A stretch of DNA of 64,000 bases from DASYTH01 sp035762905 (GCF_035762905.1 NZ_DASUCC010000095.1:176710-240709), one strand, 5' to 3'; shown: positions 51,042-60,549, counted from the first letter of the stretch. Notes: generated from the letters alone by a model not told the origin. Made by a program: numbers and translations.

Positions 51042-53065
51042 CGCAGGAACGCGGCGGCAACGCCGGCGTCGACCGGGATGTGCAGGCCGGTGGTCTGGGA
51101 CAGCTCGCCACCGGTCAGCGCGAACACCGCGGCGGCAACGTGTTCCGGCAGCACCTCACGGCCGAGCAGGGTCCGCGCCGCGTAGAACTCGCCGAGCTTG
51201 TTCTCCGGCACCCCGTACACCGCGGCCCGCTGTGCCCCCCAGCCGCCGGCGAAGATCCCGGAGTCGCGCACCACGGCGTCCGGGTTGATGCCGTTGACCC
51301 GGATGCCGTGCTCGCCCAGTTCCGCGGCGAGCAGCCGCACCTGGTGCGCCTGGTCGGCCTTGGTCGCCCCGTACGCGACGTTGTTCGGGCCGGCGAACAC
51401 CGCGTTCTTGCTGCTGATGTAGACGATGTCGCCGCCCATCCGCTGCTCGATCATCACCCGGGCGGCCTCCCGTGACACCAGGAACGAGCCGCGCGCCATC
51501 ACCGCGTGCTGCCGGTCCCAGTCCTCGGTCGTGGTGTCCAGCAACGGTTTCGACACCGACAACCCGGCGTTGTTGACCACCAGGTCCAGGCCGCCGAAGG
51601 CGAGACAGGCCGCCCGCACCGCGCCGGCCACCGCGGCCTCGTCGGTCACGTCCGCCGCGACCGCGACCCCGCCGATCTCGCCGGCCACGGTGGCCGCTGC
51701 GGCGCCATCCAGGTCGGCGACCACCACGCAGGCCCCCTCGGCGGCCAGCCGGCGGACGGTGGCCCGACCGATGCCGGAGCCGCCGCCGGTCACCAGCGCG
51801 ATCCTGGTGGCCAGCGGTCTTGCCGCCGGCATCCGGCGCAGCTTCGCCTCTTCCAGTTCCCAGTACTCGATCCGGAACTTCTCCGCCTCGCCGATCGGCT
51901 CGTACTGCGACACCGACTCGGCGCCGCGCATCACGTTGATCGCATTGAGGTAGAACTCGCCGGCCACCCGCGCGGTCTGCGCGTCCCGCCCGAAGCTGAA
52001 CATGCCCACCCCGGGCACCAGCACGATGGCCGGGTCGGCGCCGCGCATCGACGGCGAGTCCGCGGTCGCGTGCCGCCGGTAGTACGCCGCGTACTCGGCC
52101 CGGTAGTCCGCGTGCAGCTCGGCCACCCGCGCGATCACCTCCGGCAGTGCGGCGGTGCCCGGCAGGTCGACCACCAGCGGCCGGACCTTGGTGCGCAGGA
52201 AGTGGTCCGGGCACGAGGTGCCGAGCGCGGCCAGCCGCGGATGCTCGGCCCGGGCCAGGAAGTCCAGCACCTCCGGGCCGTCGGTGAACTGCCCGACCAC
52301 CCGGCTGTCGGTGGACGCCAACCCGCGCAGGACCGGGAACAGCGCCGCCGCCCGGGCCCGGCGGTCCACTTCGGACAGTGCGGCGTACCCGGGCAGCACC
52401 GGACCGAACGGATCCGGCCGGCCGTGCTCGGCGAGGTAGCGCTCCGCGGTCCGGATGATCTCCAACGAGTTGGCCGCGCACTCGGCACTGGTCGCACCCC
52501 ACGCGGTGATCCCGTGCCCGCCGAGCACGCAGCCGATCGCGTCCGGGTTCTCCCGGTGCAGTGCCGCGATGTCCAGGCCAAGCTGGAAACCCGGGCGGCG
52601 CCACGGCACCCAACCCACCCGGTCGCCGAACACCTTGCGGGTCAACTCCTCCCCGTCGACCGCCGTGGCCAGCGCGATCCCCGAGTCCGGGTGCAGATGG
52701 TCCACATGCGACACATCGAGCAGCCCGTGCATGGCCGTGTCGATGCTGGGTGCCGCGCCGCCCCGGCCGTGCAGGCAGTAGTCCAGCGCGGCCACCATCT
52801 CGTCCTCCCGGTGCGGCCCCGGATACACCGCGGGCAGCGCGCGCAGCCGGTCCATCCGCAGCACGGCCAGTCCGGCCTCGGTGAGCGTGCCGAGATCGCC
52901 GCCCGATCCCTTGACCCACATCAGCTCGACCTCGGCGCCGGTCGCCGGGTCGGTCGCGACGCCCTTGGCCGACGCGTTCCCGCCGGCGTAGTTGGTGTTG
53001 CGCCGGTCCGCGCCGAGCAGGTGCGCGCGCTGCAGCAGTTCGGCGACGGCCGGATGGCTGGTCAT
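51038..53065 (-). CDS. rhaD: Bifunctional rhamnulose-1-phosphate aldolase/short-chain dehydrogenase
   Basis: 675 aa fusion. The N-terminal part (about 1-410) is a class II aldolase with zinc-binding HLHPDSGIALA and GCVLGGHGITAWG, cleaving rhamnulose 1-phosphate to DHAP and L-lactaldehyde. The C-terminal part is an SDR with ALVTGGGSGIGRATV and YISSKNA...AYGATKADQ (catalytic Tyr-x3-Lys), oxidising or reducing lactaldehyde. Commonly called RhaEW/RhaDE in actinobacteria and rhizobia. AGGAG precedes ATG 53065; overlaps rhaB. Confidence 0.95.
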   Translation of the reverse strand: MTSHPAVAELLQRAHLLGADRRNTNYAGGNASAKGVATDPATGAEVELMWVKGSGGDLGTLTEAGLAVLRMDRLRALPAVYPGPHREDEMVAALDYCLHGRGGAAPSIDTAMHGLLDVSHVDHLHPDSGIALATAVDGEELTRKVFGDRVGWVPWRRPGFQLGLDIAALHRENPDAIGCVLGGHGITAWGATSAECAANSLEIIRTAERYLAEHGRPDPFGPVLPGYAALSEVDRRARAAALFPVLRGLASTDSRVVGQFTDGPEVLDFLARAEHPRLAALGTSCPDHFLRTKVRPLVVDLPGTAALPEVIARVAELHADYRAEYAAYYRRHATADSPSMRGADPAIVLVPGVGMFSFGRDAQTARVAGEFYLNAINVMRGAESVSQYEPIGEAEKFRIEYWELEEAKLRRMPAARPLATRIALVTGGGSGIGRATVRRLAAEGACVVVADLDGAAAATVAGEIGGVAVAADVTDEAAVAGAVRAACLAFGGLDLVVNNAGLSVSKPLLDTTTEDWDRQHAVMARGSFLVSREAARVMIEQRMGGDIVYISSKNAVFAGPNNVAYGATKADQAHQVRLLAAELGEHGIRVNGINPDAVVRDSGIFAGGWGAQRAAVYGVPENKLGEFYAARTLLGREVLPEHVAAAVFALTGGELSQTTGLHIPVDAGVAAAFLR

Positions 53066-53075
53066 CGGTCTCCTC

Positions 53076-54470
53076 TCAGCCGAGCCGGAAGTCGGCGACC
53101 CGGATCGGCGACGGCGTGGTCCCGGTGGAGCGTTGCTGGTAGAGCACGGACAGCACGCCCTCCCCGGCCAGCCGCGCGTAGTCGACGGTCACCTCGCCGA
53201 AGGCGTTGTTCGCCGGCCGGTCGAACACCGTGGCCCAGTCGGTCCAGTTGCTCGCCCGGGACGCGGCCACGATCCGGCCGAACGGCAGGATCAGGTAGGC
53301 GTTGTCGTTGCGGTCGAAGACGATCCGGGTGCGGCCGGTGGAGTTCAGCGGCACCGGGATCTCCCGCTTGGTCCACGTGCCGTTGGAGTTGCGGAACACG
53401 TGGAACGCCCGGCCCCACCGGGTCCGGTCGGCCGCGTAGCCGGTGACGCACTGGGTGAACCGGCCGGGCACGTAGCTGATCACCACGTGCGGCGTGCCGG
53501 TCGAGTCCACCGCCTGGCTCTCCTGGTTCATCAGGCCGTGGTTGGGATCCAGCGGATCCACCACCAGGCTCGGCGACACCGCCACCGCGGACCCGCCGGT
53601 GCTGCCGGCGACCGCCCCGGCCGGGGTGCGCCAGGTGCGGCCCCGGTCGTCGCTGTAGACGTAGCCGGTGTCGTGGTTGGTCAGCCCGCCTGCGTTGCAC
53701 AGCACGCCGGCGTTGCCCTCGCGCCAGGTGAATGCCGCGTGCAGCCGGCCGCCCGGCCCGTAGGTCAGCCCGTGCAGGTACATGTTCCGGGTGGTGCTGG
53801 TGACACCGTTTGGCGCCCGGTAGGAGCCGGTGGCCGAGGACCACCGGCCGAGCCGGCGCCAGGCGGTTCCGTCGTACTCGGCCAGTTCGTTGGTGCCGTT
53901 GCCGGATCCGCCGGTGCGGTAGCTGAGCTGCAGCCGGTTCTCCGGCGTGCGGACGAACTGCGGGTAGGTGATGGAACCGAGCGCTAGCCCGTCCAGATTG
54001 CGTTGCACCGCACCGAACCGGGCCGCGGTCCAGGTCCGCGACGCCGGCGCGGACACCAGCCCGGCCTCGGACTTGACGTAGAACACCGTGGTGTTGTGGG
54101 TGTCCATGGCCACGTGCAGCCGGCCGTCGGTTGGCGAGATGCCCAGCGAGATCACGTTGTGCGAGTCGTTGGTGGACAACCGGTGCGGCAGCACCACCCG
54201 CTCCCACGCCCCGGCCGGCAGCGCCCGCCGGGCGATCACGGCGCTGCGGTCGGCGGTGTACCAGGCGGCGTACTGGTACCCGGCGTGGCTGACGATCGCG
54301 TCCTGCTGGAAGGACTGGTTGTTGACCAGGCCGTCGAACGAGACGAAGTACAGCGCGGTCGGGTCGAGCTGGGTGTCGGCGAGCAGCGTCACCGGCGGCG
54401 CGACGGCGGCGGCCGGCGCCGGGACCGCCAGCGCGACGCAGGCGGCCAGCAGCAGGGTGATCGGTCGCAT
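53076..54470 (-). CDS. Secreted BNR_4 beta-propeller protein (GH145/PL-type rhamnosyl-glucuronate enzyme?)
   Basis: 464 aa. Signal peptide of about 22 residues (MRPITLLLAACVALAVPAPA); the mature protein is a seven-bladed propeller of the BNR_4 family, with NDSHNVISLGISPTDGRLHV, MDTHNTTVFYVKS and TYPQFVRTPENRLQLSYRTG. BNR_4 proteins include enzymes acting on L-rhamnose-alpha-1,4-glucuronic acid linkages (GH145, PL24, PL25, PL42; family knowledge). It sits inside the rhamnose operon, one base after rhaI stops, so it probably frees rhamnose outside the cell. The actual linkage is not determinable from sequence. Confidence 0.82.
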   Translation of the reverse strand: MRPITLLLAACVALAVPAPAAAVAPPVTLLADTQLDPTALYFVSFDGLVNNQSFQQDAIVSHAGYQYAAWYTADRSAVIARRALPAGAWERVVLPHRLSTNDSHNVISLGISPTDGRLHVAMDTHNTTVFYVKSEAGLVSAPASRTWTAARFGAVQRNLDGLALGSITYPQFVRTPENRLQLSYRTGGSGNGTNELAEYDGTAWRRLGRWSSATGSYRAPNGVTSTTRNMYLHGLTYGPGGRLHAAFTWREGNAGVLCNAGGLTNHDTGYVYSDDRGRTWRTPAGAVAGSTGGSAVAVSPSLVVDPLDPNHGLMNQESQAVDSTGTPHVVISYVPGRFTQCVTGYAADRTRWGRAFHVFRNSNGTWTKREIPVPLNSTGRTRIVFDRNDNAYLILPFGRIVAASRASNWTDWATVFDRPANNAFGEVTVDYARLAGEGVLSVLYQQRSTGTTPSPIRVADFRLG

Positions 54471-54471
54471 G

Positions 54472-55638
54472 TCAGGCCCCCCAGCCAGCCGCCGCTCCGC
54501 CGGTGCGTTCGGCCCGGATCTTGTCGAAGTGCCCGGAGCGCCGGTAGGCGCCGATCGGGTCGGGGTCGATGCCCATGTCCTCACGCAGTCCCGCGAGCAG
54601 TGGGCGTACGTCGGTGCCGAACGCGTCCATCAGCACGGCGTTCGCGCCGAGCACGTCCCCGGTGCGCTGCGCCGCGCACAGCGCCTCCGCGTCCACCAGC
54701 AGCGCCTTGGCGGTCGCCTCCTGCACGTTGAGCACCGACCGGATCAGCGCCGGGATCTTCGGCTCGATGTTGTGGCACTGGTCGAGCATGAACGCGATCC
54801 CGGCGGCCGGCTCCAGCCCGCCACCCAGCACGATCTCGGTCATGATCCGGAACAGCTGGAACGGGTCCGCCGCGCCGACCATCAGGTCGTCGTCGGCGTA
54901 GAACCGCGAGTTGAAATGGAACCCGCCGAGCTTGGCCCGGCCGAGCAGGAACGCCACGATGAACTCGATGTTCGTGCCCGGGGCGTGGTGCCCGGTGTCG
55001 ACCAGCACCTTCGCCCGCTCACCGAGATCCACGCAGTGCGCGTAGCTGGTGCCCCAGTCCGGCACGTCCATCGTGTAGAAGGCGGGCTCGAACAGTTTGT
55101 ACTCCAGGAGCATCCGCTGGTCGGCGCCGAGCCGCTCGTACACCGTGCCGAGCGCCTCGGCCAGCCGCGCCTGCCGGTCGCGGATCGAGTCCTGACCCGG
55201 ATAGTTGGTGCCGTCGGCGAACCACAGGGACAGGTCGGCCGATCCGGTGGCGTCCATGATGTCGACGCATTGGAGCAGGTGGTCCAGGGCCTTGCGGCGC
55301 ACCGCCGGGTCCGGGTTGCACACGCTGCCCAGCCGGTAGTCGTCCTCCTGGAACACGTTCGGGTTGATCGCGCCGAGGCCGATCCCCTGGTTACGGGCGT
55401 GCGCGGCCAGGTCGGCGTAGTCGTCGACGGCGTCCCACGGGATGTGCAGCGCCACCGTGGGTGCCACCCCGGTGAACCGGTGGACGGTGGCCGCGTCGTC
55501 GACCTTCTCGTAGGCGTTGCGCGGAATCCCCTCTTGGGCGAACACCTTGAACCGGGTCCCGGAGTTCCCGTAGGCCCACGAGGGCGTCTCGATGTGCTGG
55601 GCGCGCAGTGCGGCCAGCACGGCGGCGTGGTCGGCCAT
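54472..55638 (-). CDS. rhaI: L-rhamnose isomerase
   Basis: 388 aa, xylose-isomerase-like TIM barrel of the RhaI type (as in Pseudomonas and actinobacteria, not the E. coli RhaA type). It interconverts L-rhamnose and L-rhamnulose with divalent metal. Seen: TPSWAYGNSGTRFKVF, INPNVFQEDDYRLGS, EYKLFEPAFYTMDVPDWG, LVDTGHHAPGTNIE, and GFHFNSRFYADDDL. AGGAGG precedes ATG 55638. Upstream neighbour rhaM, downstream the secreted BNR_4 gene. Confidence 0.95.
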   Translation of the reverse strand: MADHAAVLAALRAQHIETPSWAYGNSGTRFKVFAQEGIPRNAYEKVDDAATVHRFTGVAPTVALHIPWDAVDDYADLAAHARNQGIGLGAINPNVFQEDDYRLGSVCNPDPAVRRKALDHLLQCVDIMDATGSADLSLWFADGTNYPGQDSIRDRQARLAEALGTVYERLGADQRMLLEYKLFEPAFYTMDVPDWGTSYAHCVDLGERAKVLVDTGHHAPGTNIEFIVAFLLGRAKLGGFHFNSRFYADDDLMVGAADPFQLFRIMTEIVLGGGLEPAAGIAFMLDQCHNIEPKIPALIRSVLNVQEATAKALLVDAEALCAAQRTGDVLGANAVLMDAFGTDVRPLLAGLREDMGIDPDPIGAYRRSGHFDKIRAERTGGAAAGWGA

Positions 55639-55653
55639 CTGTCCTCCTGATGA

Positions 55654-55971
55654 TCAATCGAGGTGGAACACCTCCGCCAGTGGGACGATCCCCTCGTCCG
55701 GCGCTCCGGGCAAACCTTCGAAGAACGGCGCCATCTCCGCCTGCCACCGAGCGTTGACCTCCTTCGCGGCCATGCCGGCGAGCGCGGCCTCGAAGTCCTC
55801 GGTCTCGAAGTATCCGACCAGCAGGCCGTCCGGCCGGAGATACAGCGAGTAGTTGCGCCATCCGGTCTCCCGTAGCGCCTCGAGCATCTCCGGCCAGACG
55901 TGGGCATGCCGGCGCCGGTACTCCTCGAGGTGCTCGGCGCGCACCTTCAGCAGGAAGCAGATCCGGCGCAT
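55654..55971 (-). CDS. rhaM: L-rhamnose mutarotase
   Basis: 105 aa, normal for the dimeric alpha-beta barrel family. Seen: CFLLKVRAEHLEEYRRRHAHVW, the catalytic His22 in HAHVWPEM, WRNYSLYL and the conserved TEDFEAALAGMA. It speeds interconversion of rhamnose anomers. Coupled after rhaS (5-bp gap). Confidence 0.94.
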   Translation of the reverse strand: MRRICFLLKVRAEHLEEYRRRHAHVWPEMLEALRETGWRNYSLYLRPDGLLVGYFETEDFEAALAGMAAKEVNARWQAEMAPFFEGLPGAPDEGIVPLAEVFHLD

Positions 55972-55976
55972 GGCGC

Positions 55977-57050
55977 TCAGAAGTCGAACTGGTCGATGTT
56001 GGCGGCGTTGAACGCGGTCGGCGGGCCGAGGATGATCTCGCCGTCCTTGCCGATCTTGCGCTCACCGAGCTTGCCGCACTTGAGCGTCTCCCCCTCGGCC
56101 CCGCTGATCTGGCCGGAGGCCAGCGCCGCGGCCGCGTAGCCGGCCAGGTAGCCGAGCTGGCCCGGGTCCCACAAGGCGAACTCGGTGACCGTGCCGTCCT
56201 TGACGAAGCTCCGCATCTGGTTGGGCGTGCCCAGTCCGGTCAGCATGACCTTGCCCTTGCTCGGCGAGGAGGACAGGTAGCGCGCCGCCGCCGAGATGCC
56301 GACGGTGGTCGGCGAGATGATCCCCTTCAGGTCGGGGTAGGCGGACAGCAGTGCCTGCGTCTCCTGGAACGACTTCTGGTCGTCGTCGTCGCCGTAGGCG
56401 GTCTTCACCAGCTCGATCTTGGCGAACTCCGGCTTCTTCAGCTCGTCCTTCATGAACTCGATCCAGGCGTTCTGGTTGGTGGCGTTGGGGGTCGCGGACA
56501 GGATGGCGATCTTGCCTTCGTTGCCGATCTGCTTGGCGATGATCCGGACCTGGGACCGGCCGATCTCCTCGGAGCTGGCCTGGTTGATGAAGACCTGCCT
56601 GGCGTCCTTGGCCGCGTCGGAGTCCACGGTCACCACCTTGATCCCCTTGGACATCGCGTCCTTGAGCGCCGGGGCGACCGCGTTCGGGTCGTTCGCCGAG
56701 ATGACGATCGCGTCCTGCTTCTGCTGGATCAGCGTGTTGATGTAGGAGACCTGGGAGGACGCCGAGGCGTCCGACGGGCCGACGTCCTTGCCCTCGCCGC
56801 CGACCTCCTTGACCGCGTCGGTGCCGCCCTTGTCCATGATCACCATGTACGGGTTGTCGATCTCCTTGGGCAGGAAGGCGATCTTGAGGCCCTGTTTCAT
56901 CGGCGCGTTCGGGTCGGCGGAACTGTTGCCGCTACCGGAGTTTCCGGCCTGTGGAGCGGAGTCCTTCGTGGTGCCGCCACATCCTGCGGCAAGCACGACG
57001 GCCAGCGGCAGGATCAGGGCTGCCGCGCGCACACGGCTGGAGCGGATCAT
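55977..57050 (-). CDS. rhaS: Rhamnose ABC transporter substrate-binding lipoprotein
   Basis: 357 aa type I periplasmic-binding fold. Lipobox LAAGC with lipidated Cys24. Sugar-binding signatures: LKIAFLPKEIDNPYMVIMD, VISANDPNAVAPALKDAM, VDSDAAKDAR and PTTVGISAAARYLS. The gene order with two permeases and a double ATPase matches the RhaPQST system. ATG 57050 overlaps the stop of rhaQ (ATGA) with AGGAGG just upstream. Confidence 0.93.
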   Translation of the reverse strand: MIRSSRVRAAALILPLAVVLAAGCGGTTKDSAPQAGNSGSGNSSADPNAPMKQGLKIAFLPKEIDNPYMVIMDKGGTDAVKEVGGEGKDVGPSDASASSQVSYINTLIQQKQDAIVISANDPNAVAPALKDAMSKGIKVVTVDSDAAKDARQVFINQASSEEIGRSQVRIIAKQIGNEGKIAILSATPNATNQNAWIEFMKDELKKPEFAKIELVKTAYGDDDDQKSFQETQALLSAYPDLKGIISPTTVGISAAARYLSSSPSKGKVMLTGLGTPNQMRSFVKDGTVTEFALWDPGQLGYLAGYAAAALASGQISGAEGETLKCGKLGERKIGKDGEIILGPPTAFNAANIDQFDF

Positions 57051-58060
57051 CGGTCCTCCTCGTTGAGGCCGTGGGAGACCGCGGCTCCCACGGGATCTGG
57101 GCTCCGGCTCGGCTGGGTACCGGCCGGTGGTTGCGGGCGCCTGCGACGGGCGATGGCGCCCGCCGCGACCGGAACCAACACGGAGACGATCAGCAACAGG
57201 CCGGTGACCACGTTCTGGACCTCGTTGCTGACGTCGTTGAGGAACATCAGGTTGCGCAGCCCGGCCATCAACAGCAGGGCCGTCGCCACGCCGAACACCG
57301 ACCCCCGGCCACCGAAGATGGAGACCCCACCGAGCAGAACCGCGGCCACCGCGGCCAGTTCGAGGCCGTTGGCGTTGTCCGCTCGGGCGCTGTTGTAGCG
57401 CAGCGTGTAGATCAGCGAGGCCAGCGCGGCCAGCGCGCCGGACACGCAGAACAGCAGCATCTTCACCCGGTCGACGCGGATCCCGGAGAACCGGGTCGCC
57501 TCCGGACCGAGGCCGATGGCGAACAGCGCCCGGCCAAGCGGGGTGAAATGCACGGTCACCGCGGCCAGCACGCCGACCACGACGACGACCACGGTGCCGT
57601 ACTCGATCGCGAGCGGCCGGTAGTTCTCCGGGAACCCGGTCACCGCGCCGTCACCGAGCACCACGTAGGCCAACCCCCGGTACAGGCCGAGCGTGCCGAT
57701 CGTGACCGCGAGCGACGGGAGCCCGAACTTGACCACGAGCACCGCGTTGACCGCGCCGAGCGCCAACCCGGCGAGCAGCACCACCGGGACGATCGTCTCG
57801 AAGGACATTCCGGCGTTCCACAGCTTTCCGGTCAGCGCCGAGCAGAACCCGATCACCGAGGCGACCGAAAGGTCGATCTCGCCGGTGAGCACGATCGGCA
57901 GCAGCGCGAACGCCAGCAGCGCCACCTCGCTGTAGTCCAGCAGCAGGAACCGCACGTTGTCCGGGTCGGCGAACCCGGACGTGCTGACCGCGCCGTAGCC
58001 CAGAACTGCCAGGCACAGCAGGAAGAGCAGCGTCTCCCAGCGGAACAGTCGGTCAGCCAC
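57047..58060 (-). CDS. rhaQ: Rhamnose ABC transporter permease (RhaQ)
   Basis: 337 aa, about ten helices, BPD_transp_2/RbsC type: GEIDLSVASVIGFCSALTG, AVTIGTLGLYRGLAYV and GGVSIFGGRGSVFGVATALLLM. Start GTG 58060 chosen because GGAGG is 5 nt upstream; a GTG at 58066 would overlap that site. Assignment of Q versus P between the two permeases is by order only. Overlaps the end of rhaP. Confidence 0.92.
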   Translation of the reverse strand: MADRLFRWETLLFLLCLAVLGYGAVSTSGFADPDNVRFLLLDYSEVALLAFALLPIVLTGEIDLSVASVIGFCSALTGKLWNAGMSFETIVPVVLLAGLALGAVNAVLVVKFGLPSLAVTIGTLGLYRGLAYVVLGDGAVTGFPENYRPLAIEYGTVVVVVVGVLAAVTVHFTPLGRALFAIGLGPEATRFSGIRVDRVKMLLFCVSGALAALASLIYTLRYNSARADNANGLELAAVAAVLLGGVSIFGGRGSVFGVATALLLMAGLRNLMFLNDVSNEVQNVVTGLLLIVSVLVPVAAGAIARRRRPQPPAGTQPSRSPDPVGAAVSHGLNEEDR

Positions 58061-59048
58061 CGGCACCTCCGACGCTGGTTCGGCGGCGCAGCCGGGCCGC
58101 GACCCGCAGCATCACCACGCGATCGAGCGAGATGGCCAGCAGCAGCGCGGCACCGTCCACCGCGCGCTGCCAGAACGCCGGCACGCCGAGGATCGGCAGC
58201 GCGCTGGTGATCGTGGTGAGCAGCAGCGCACCGAGCGCGGCGCCGACCACGGTGCCGCTGCCGCCGAAGATCGCCACCCCGCCGACCACCACCGCGGCCA
58301 CCACGGCCAACTCCCGCCCGGAGCCGACGGATGCGTTGATCGTGCCGAAGTACGAGGCGTGCAGCACACCGCCGAGGCCGGCGAGCGCGCCGGAGATCAC
58401 GAAGGCGACGAACACCCGCCGCCCGACCGGAATTCCGGAAAGGCGCGCGGCGTCCGGATTGGACCCGATCGCGTACAGCTCCCGGCCGGGCCGGAACGCG
58501 CGCAGCGCATAGGCCGCCACACCGAGCACCAGCAGCGTGATCACGGTCAGGTTCGGCAGAAAGAGCAGCGAACCGTTGCCGAAAGCCAGGAAGTCCGGGG
58601 ACATCCGGTCGGCGTTGACCTGGTGCACCCCGGTGGCCGACGCCCAGGCGTAGTCCAGGCCCCGGAACACGTAGAGGGTGCCGAGCGTGACCACCAGCGC
58701 GGGCACCTTGGCCACCGCCACCAGCGCCCCGTTGACCACCCCGCACACCGCGCCGAGCGCGATCCCGGCCAGCAGGACCACGATCACCGGCATGTCCCGG
58801 TCGGCCAGGTACAACTGTCCACTGAGGAACGCGGAGAGCCCGAGCACCGAGCCGACCGACAGGTCGATGTTGCGGGTGATCACCAGGATGGCCTGGCCGA
58901 CCGCGAGCAGCGCGATGATCGAGGAGTTCAGGAACAGGTCGTGAACCCCTTGCCGGGACAGGAAGTTCGGGTTCACCACGGTGGTCACGGTCACGACGGC
59001 GACCAGCACCAGGACGATGCCGAGCTCCCGGCCGGCCAGCGCTCTCAT
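58053..59048 (-). CDS. rhaP: Rhamnose ABC transporter permease (RhaP)
   Basis: 331 aa, about ten helices of the RbsC family: ITRNIDLSVGSVLGLSAFL, LVVTLGTLYVFRGLDY, GSNPDAARLSGIPVGRRVF and GGVAIFGGSGTVVGAALGA. Partner of RhaQ in the importer. Coupled to rhaT (ATGA overlap). Confidence 0.93.
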   Translation of the reverse strand: MRALAGRELGIVLVLVAVVTVTTVVNPNFLSRQGVHDLFLNSSIIALLAVGQAILVITRNIDLSVGSVLGLSAFLSGQLYLADRDMPVIVVLLAGIALGAVCGVVNGALVAVAKVPALVVTLGTLYVFRGLDYAWASATGVHQVNADRMSPDFLAFGNGSLLFLPNLTVITLLVLGVAAYALRAFRPGRELYAIGSNPDAARLSGIPVGRRVFVAFVISGALAGLGGVLHASYFGTINASVGSGRELAVVAAVVVGGVAIFGGSGTVVGAALGALLLTTITSALPILGVPAFWQRAVDGAALLLAISLDRVVMLRVAARLRRRTSVGGAGG

Positions 59049-60523
59049 GATGCGCCGCCGGTCGCCGCGCGCAGCACCGACTCCTCGGTCGCCGCGGACC
59101 GGTCCAGCTCGGCGGTGATCCGGCCCTCGTGCATGACCACCACCCGGTCGGACATGCCGAGCACCTCGGGCAGCTCGGAGGAGATCATCAGCACCGCGAC
59201 CCCGCTCGCGGCCAGCTCGGAGAGCAGCCCGTGCACCTCGCGCTTGGCGCCGATGTCGATGCCTCGGGTGGGCTCGTCCACGATCAGCACGGCCGGGTCA
59301 CCGGCCAGCCACTTGCCGAGCACCACCTTCTGCTGGTTCCCGCCGGACAACGTGGTGACCGGATCGGCAAGCCGGCGCAGTCGCACGCCGAGCCGGTCGG
59401 TCCAGGTCCGGGCCAGGGCGCGCTCCCGGGACCGGCGAACGATGCCGAAGGTGCTGACCGAGCGCAGCCGGGGCAGGCTGGCGTTGCGCTCGATGGACAG
59501 CTCCGGGATCAGCCCCTGCTCCCTGCGGTCCTCGGGCACCATGGCCAGGCCCGCGCGGATGGCCGCCCGCGGGTCGCCGGCCGGCAGCGTCCGCCCGCCG
59601 ACCCGGACCACGCCGCGGTCCCGGCCGTCCACCCCGAAGATCGCCCGGGCCACCTCGGAGCGGCCGGAGCCGACCAGCCCGGCCAGCCCGACGATCTCGC
59701 CGCGCCGCACGGTCAGCGAGATGTCCTCGAACACCCCGGCGCGGGACAGGCCGAACACCTCGAGCGCGGCCTCGCCGGGCTCGGAGCGCCGGCCGGGGAA
59801 CAGCTGCTCGATCTCCCGGCCGACCATGCTGCGCACCAGGGCGTCCCGGTCAAGGCCGGCAAGCTCCCGCGTGGTCACCGGCGCGCCGTCGCGCAGCACG
59901 GTGACCCGGTGGCACAGCTCGTAGATCTCGTCCAGCCGGTGGGAGATGAACAGCAGCGCGGACCCGTTCTCGGCGAGCCCACGGGCCACCCGGAACAGCC
60001 GCTGCGCCTCCATTCCGGACAGCGCCGCGGTCGGCTCGTCCATCACGATGATCCGCGCGTCGGCGGCGAGCGCCCGGGCGATCTCGATCACCTGCTGGTC
60101 GGCGATGGACAACCCGCGGGCCGGGCGGTCCGGATCGATCGGCACACCGAGCGCGCCGAACAGCTCGGCGGCGCGGCGGCGCATCCCGGCGCGGTCCACC
60201 CGGAACGGTTGCCGGCCGATGAACACGTTCTCGGCGGCGGACAGGTCGGGGAACCGGCTGGGTTCCTGGTGGATCACGGCCACGCCGCGGTGCTGGGCAT
60301 CCCGCGGGCCGCCGAACCGGACCGGGGTGCCGTCCAGCCGGACCTCGCCGTCGTCCGGCTCCTGCTCACCGCCGATGATCCGGACCACTGTGGACTTGCC
60401 GGCGCCGTTCTCGCCTGCGAGGGCGTGCACCTCACCCGGGTACAGGGCCAGCGAGACGTCCCGCAGCGCGCGCACCGCGCCGAAGGACTTGCTCACCCCC
60501 CGCAGCTCGAGCAGCGGTTCCAC
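59045..60523 (-). CDS. rhaT: Rhamnose ABC transporter ATP-binding protein (two ABC domains)
   Basis: 492 aa with tandem ABC domains. First: Walker A ALAGENGAGKSTVVR, GLSIADQQVIEIARALA, Walker B IIVMDEPTAALSG. Second: degenerate Walker A LAGLVGSGRSEVAR, signature LSGGNQQKVVLGKWL, VLIVDEPTRGIDIG; this asymmetry is typical of monosaccharide importers. First gene of the rhamnose operon; GTG 60523 with GGAGGT just upstream. The operator of the LacI regulator lies 10 bp before the start. Confidence 0.94.
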   Translation of the reverse strand: MEPLLELRGVSKSFGAVRALRDVSLALYPGEVHALAGENGAGKSTVVRIIGGEQEPDDGEVRLDGTPVRFGGPRDAQHRGVAVIHQEPSRFPDLSAAENVFIGRQPFRVDRAGMRRRAAELFGALGVPIDPDRPARGLSIADQQVIEIARALAADARIIVMDEPTAALSGMEAQRLFRVARGLAENGSALLFISHRLDEIYELCHRVTVLRDGAPVTTRELAGLDRDALVRSMVGREIEQLFPGRRSEPGEAALEVFGLSRAGVFEDISLTVRRGEIVGLAGLVGSGRSEVARAIFGVDGRDRGVVRVGGRTLPAGDPRAAIRAGLAMVPEDRREQGLIPELSIERNASLPRLRSVSTFGIVRRSRERALARTWTDRLGVRLRRLADPVTTLSGGNQQKVVLGKWLAGDPAVLIVDEPTRGIDIGAKREVHGLLSELAASGVAVLMISSELPEVLGMSDRVVVMHEGRITAELDRSAATEESVLRAATGGAS

Positions 60524-60533
60524 GGCACCTCCG

Positions 60534-60549
60534 GATGAAACGTTTCATC
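60534..60549. promoter_or_regulatory. LacI-family operator of the rhamnose operon
   Basis: GATGAAACGTTTCATC is a perfect 16-bp palindrome with the central CG typical of LacI-family operators. It starts about 12 bp downstream of the -10 box and 10 bp upstream of the rhaT start, where binding would block elongation or initiation. Confidence 0.85.
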
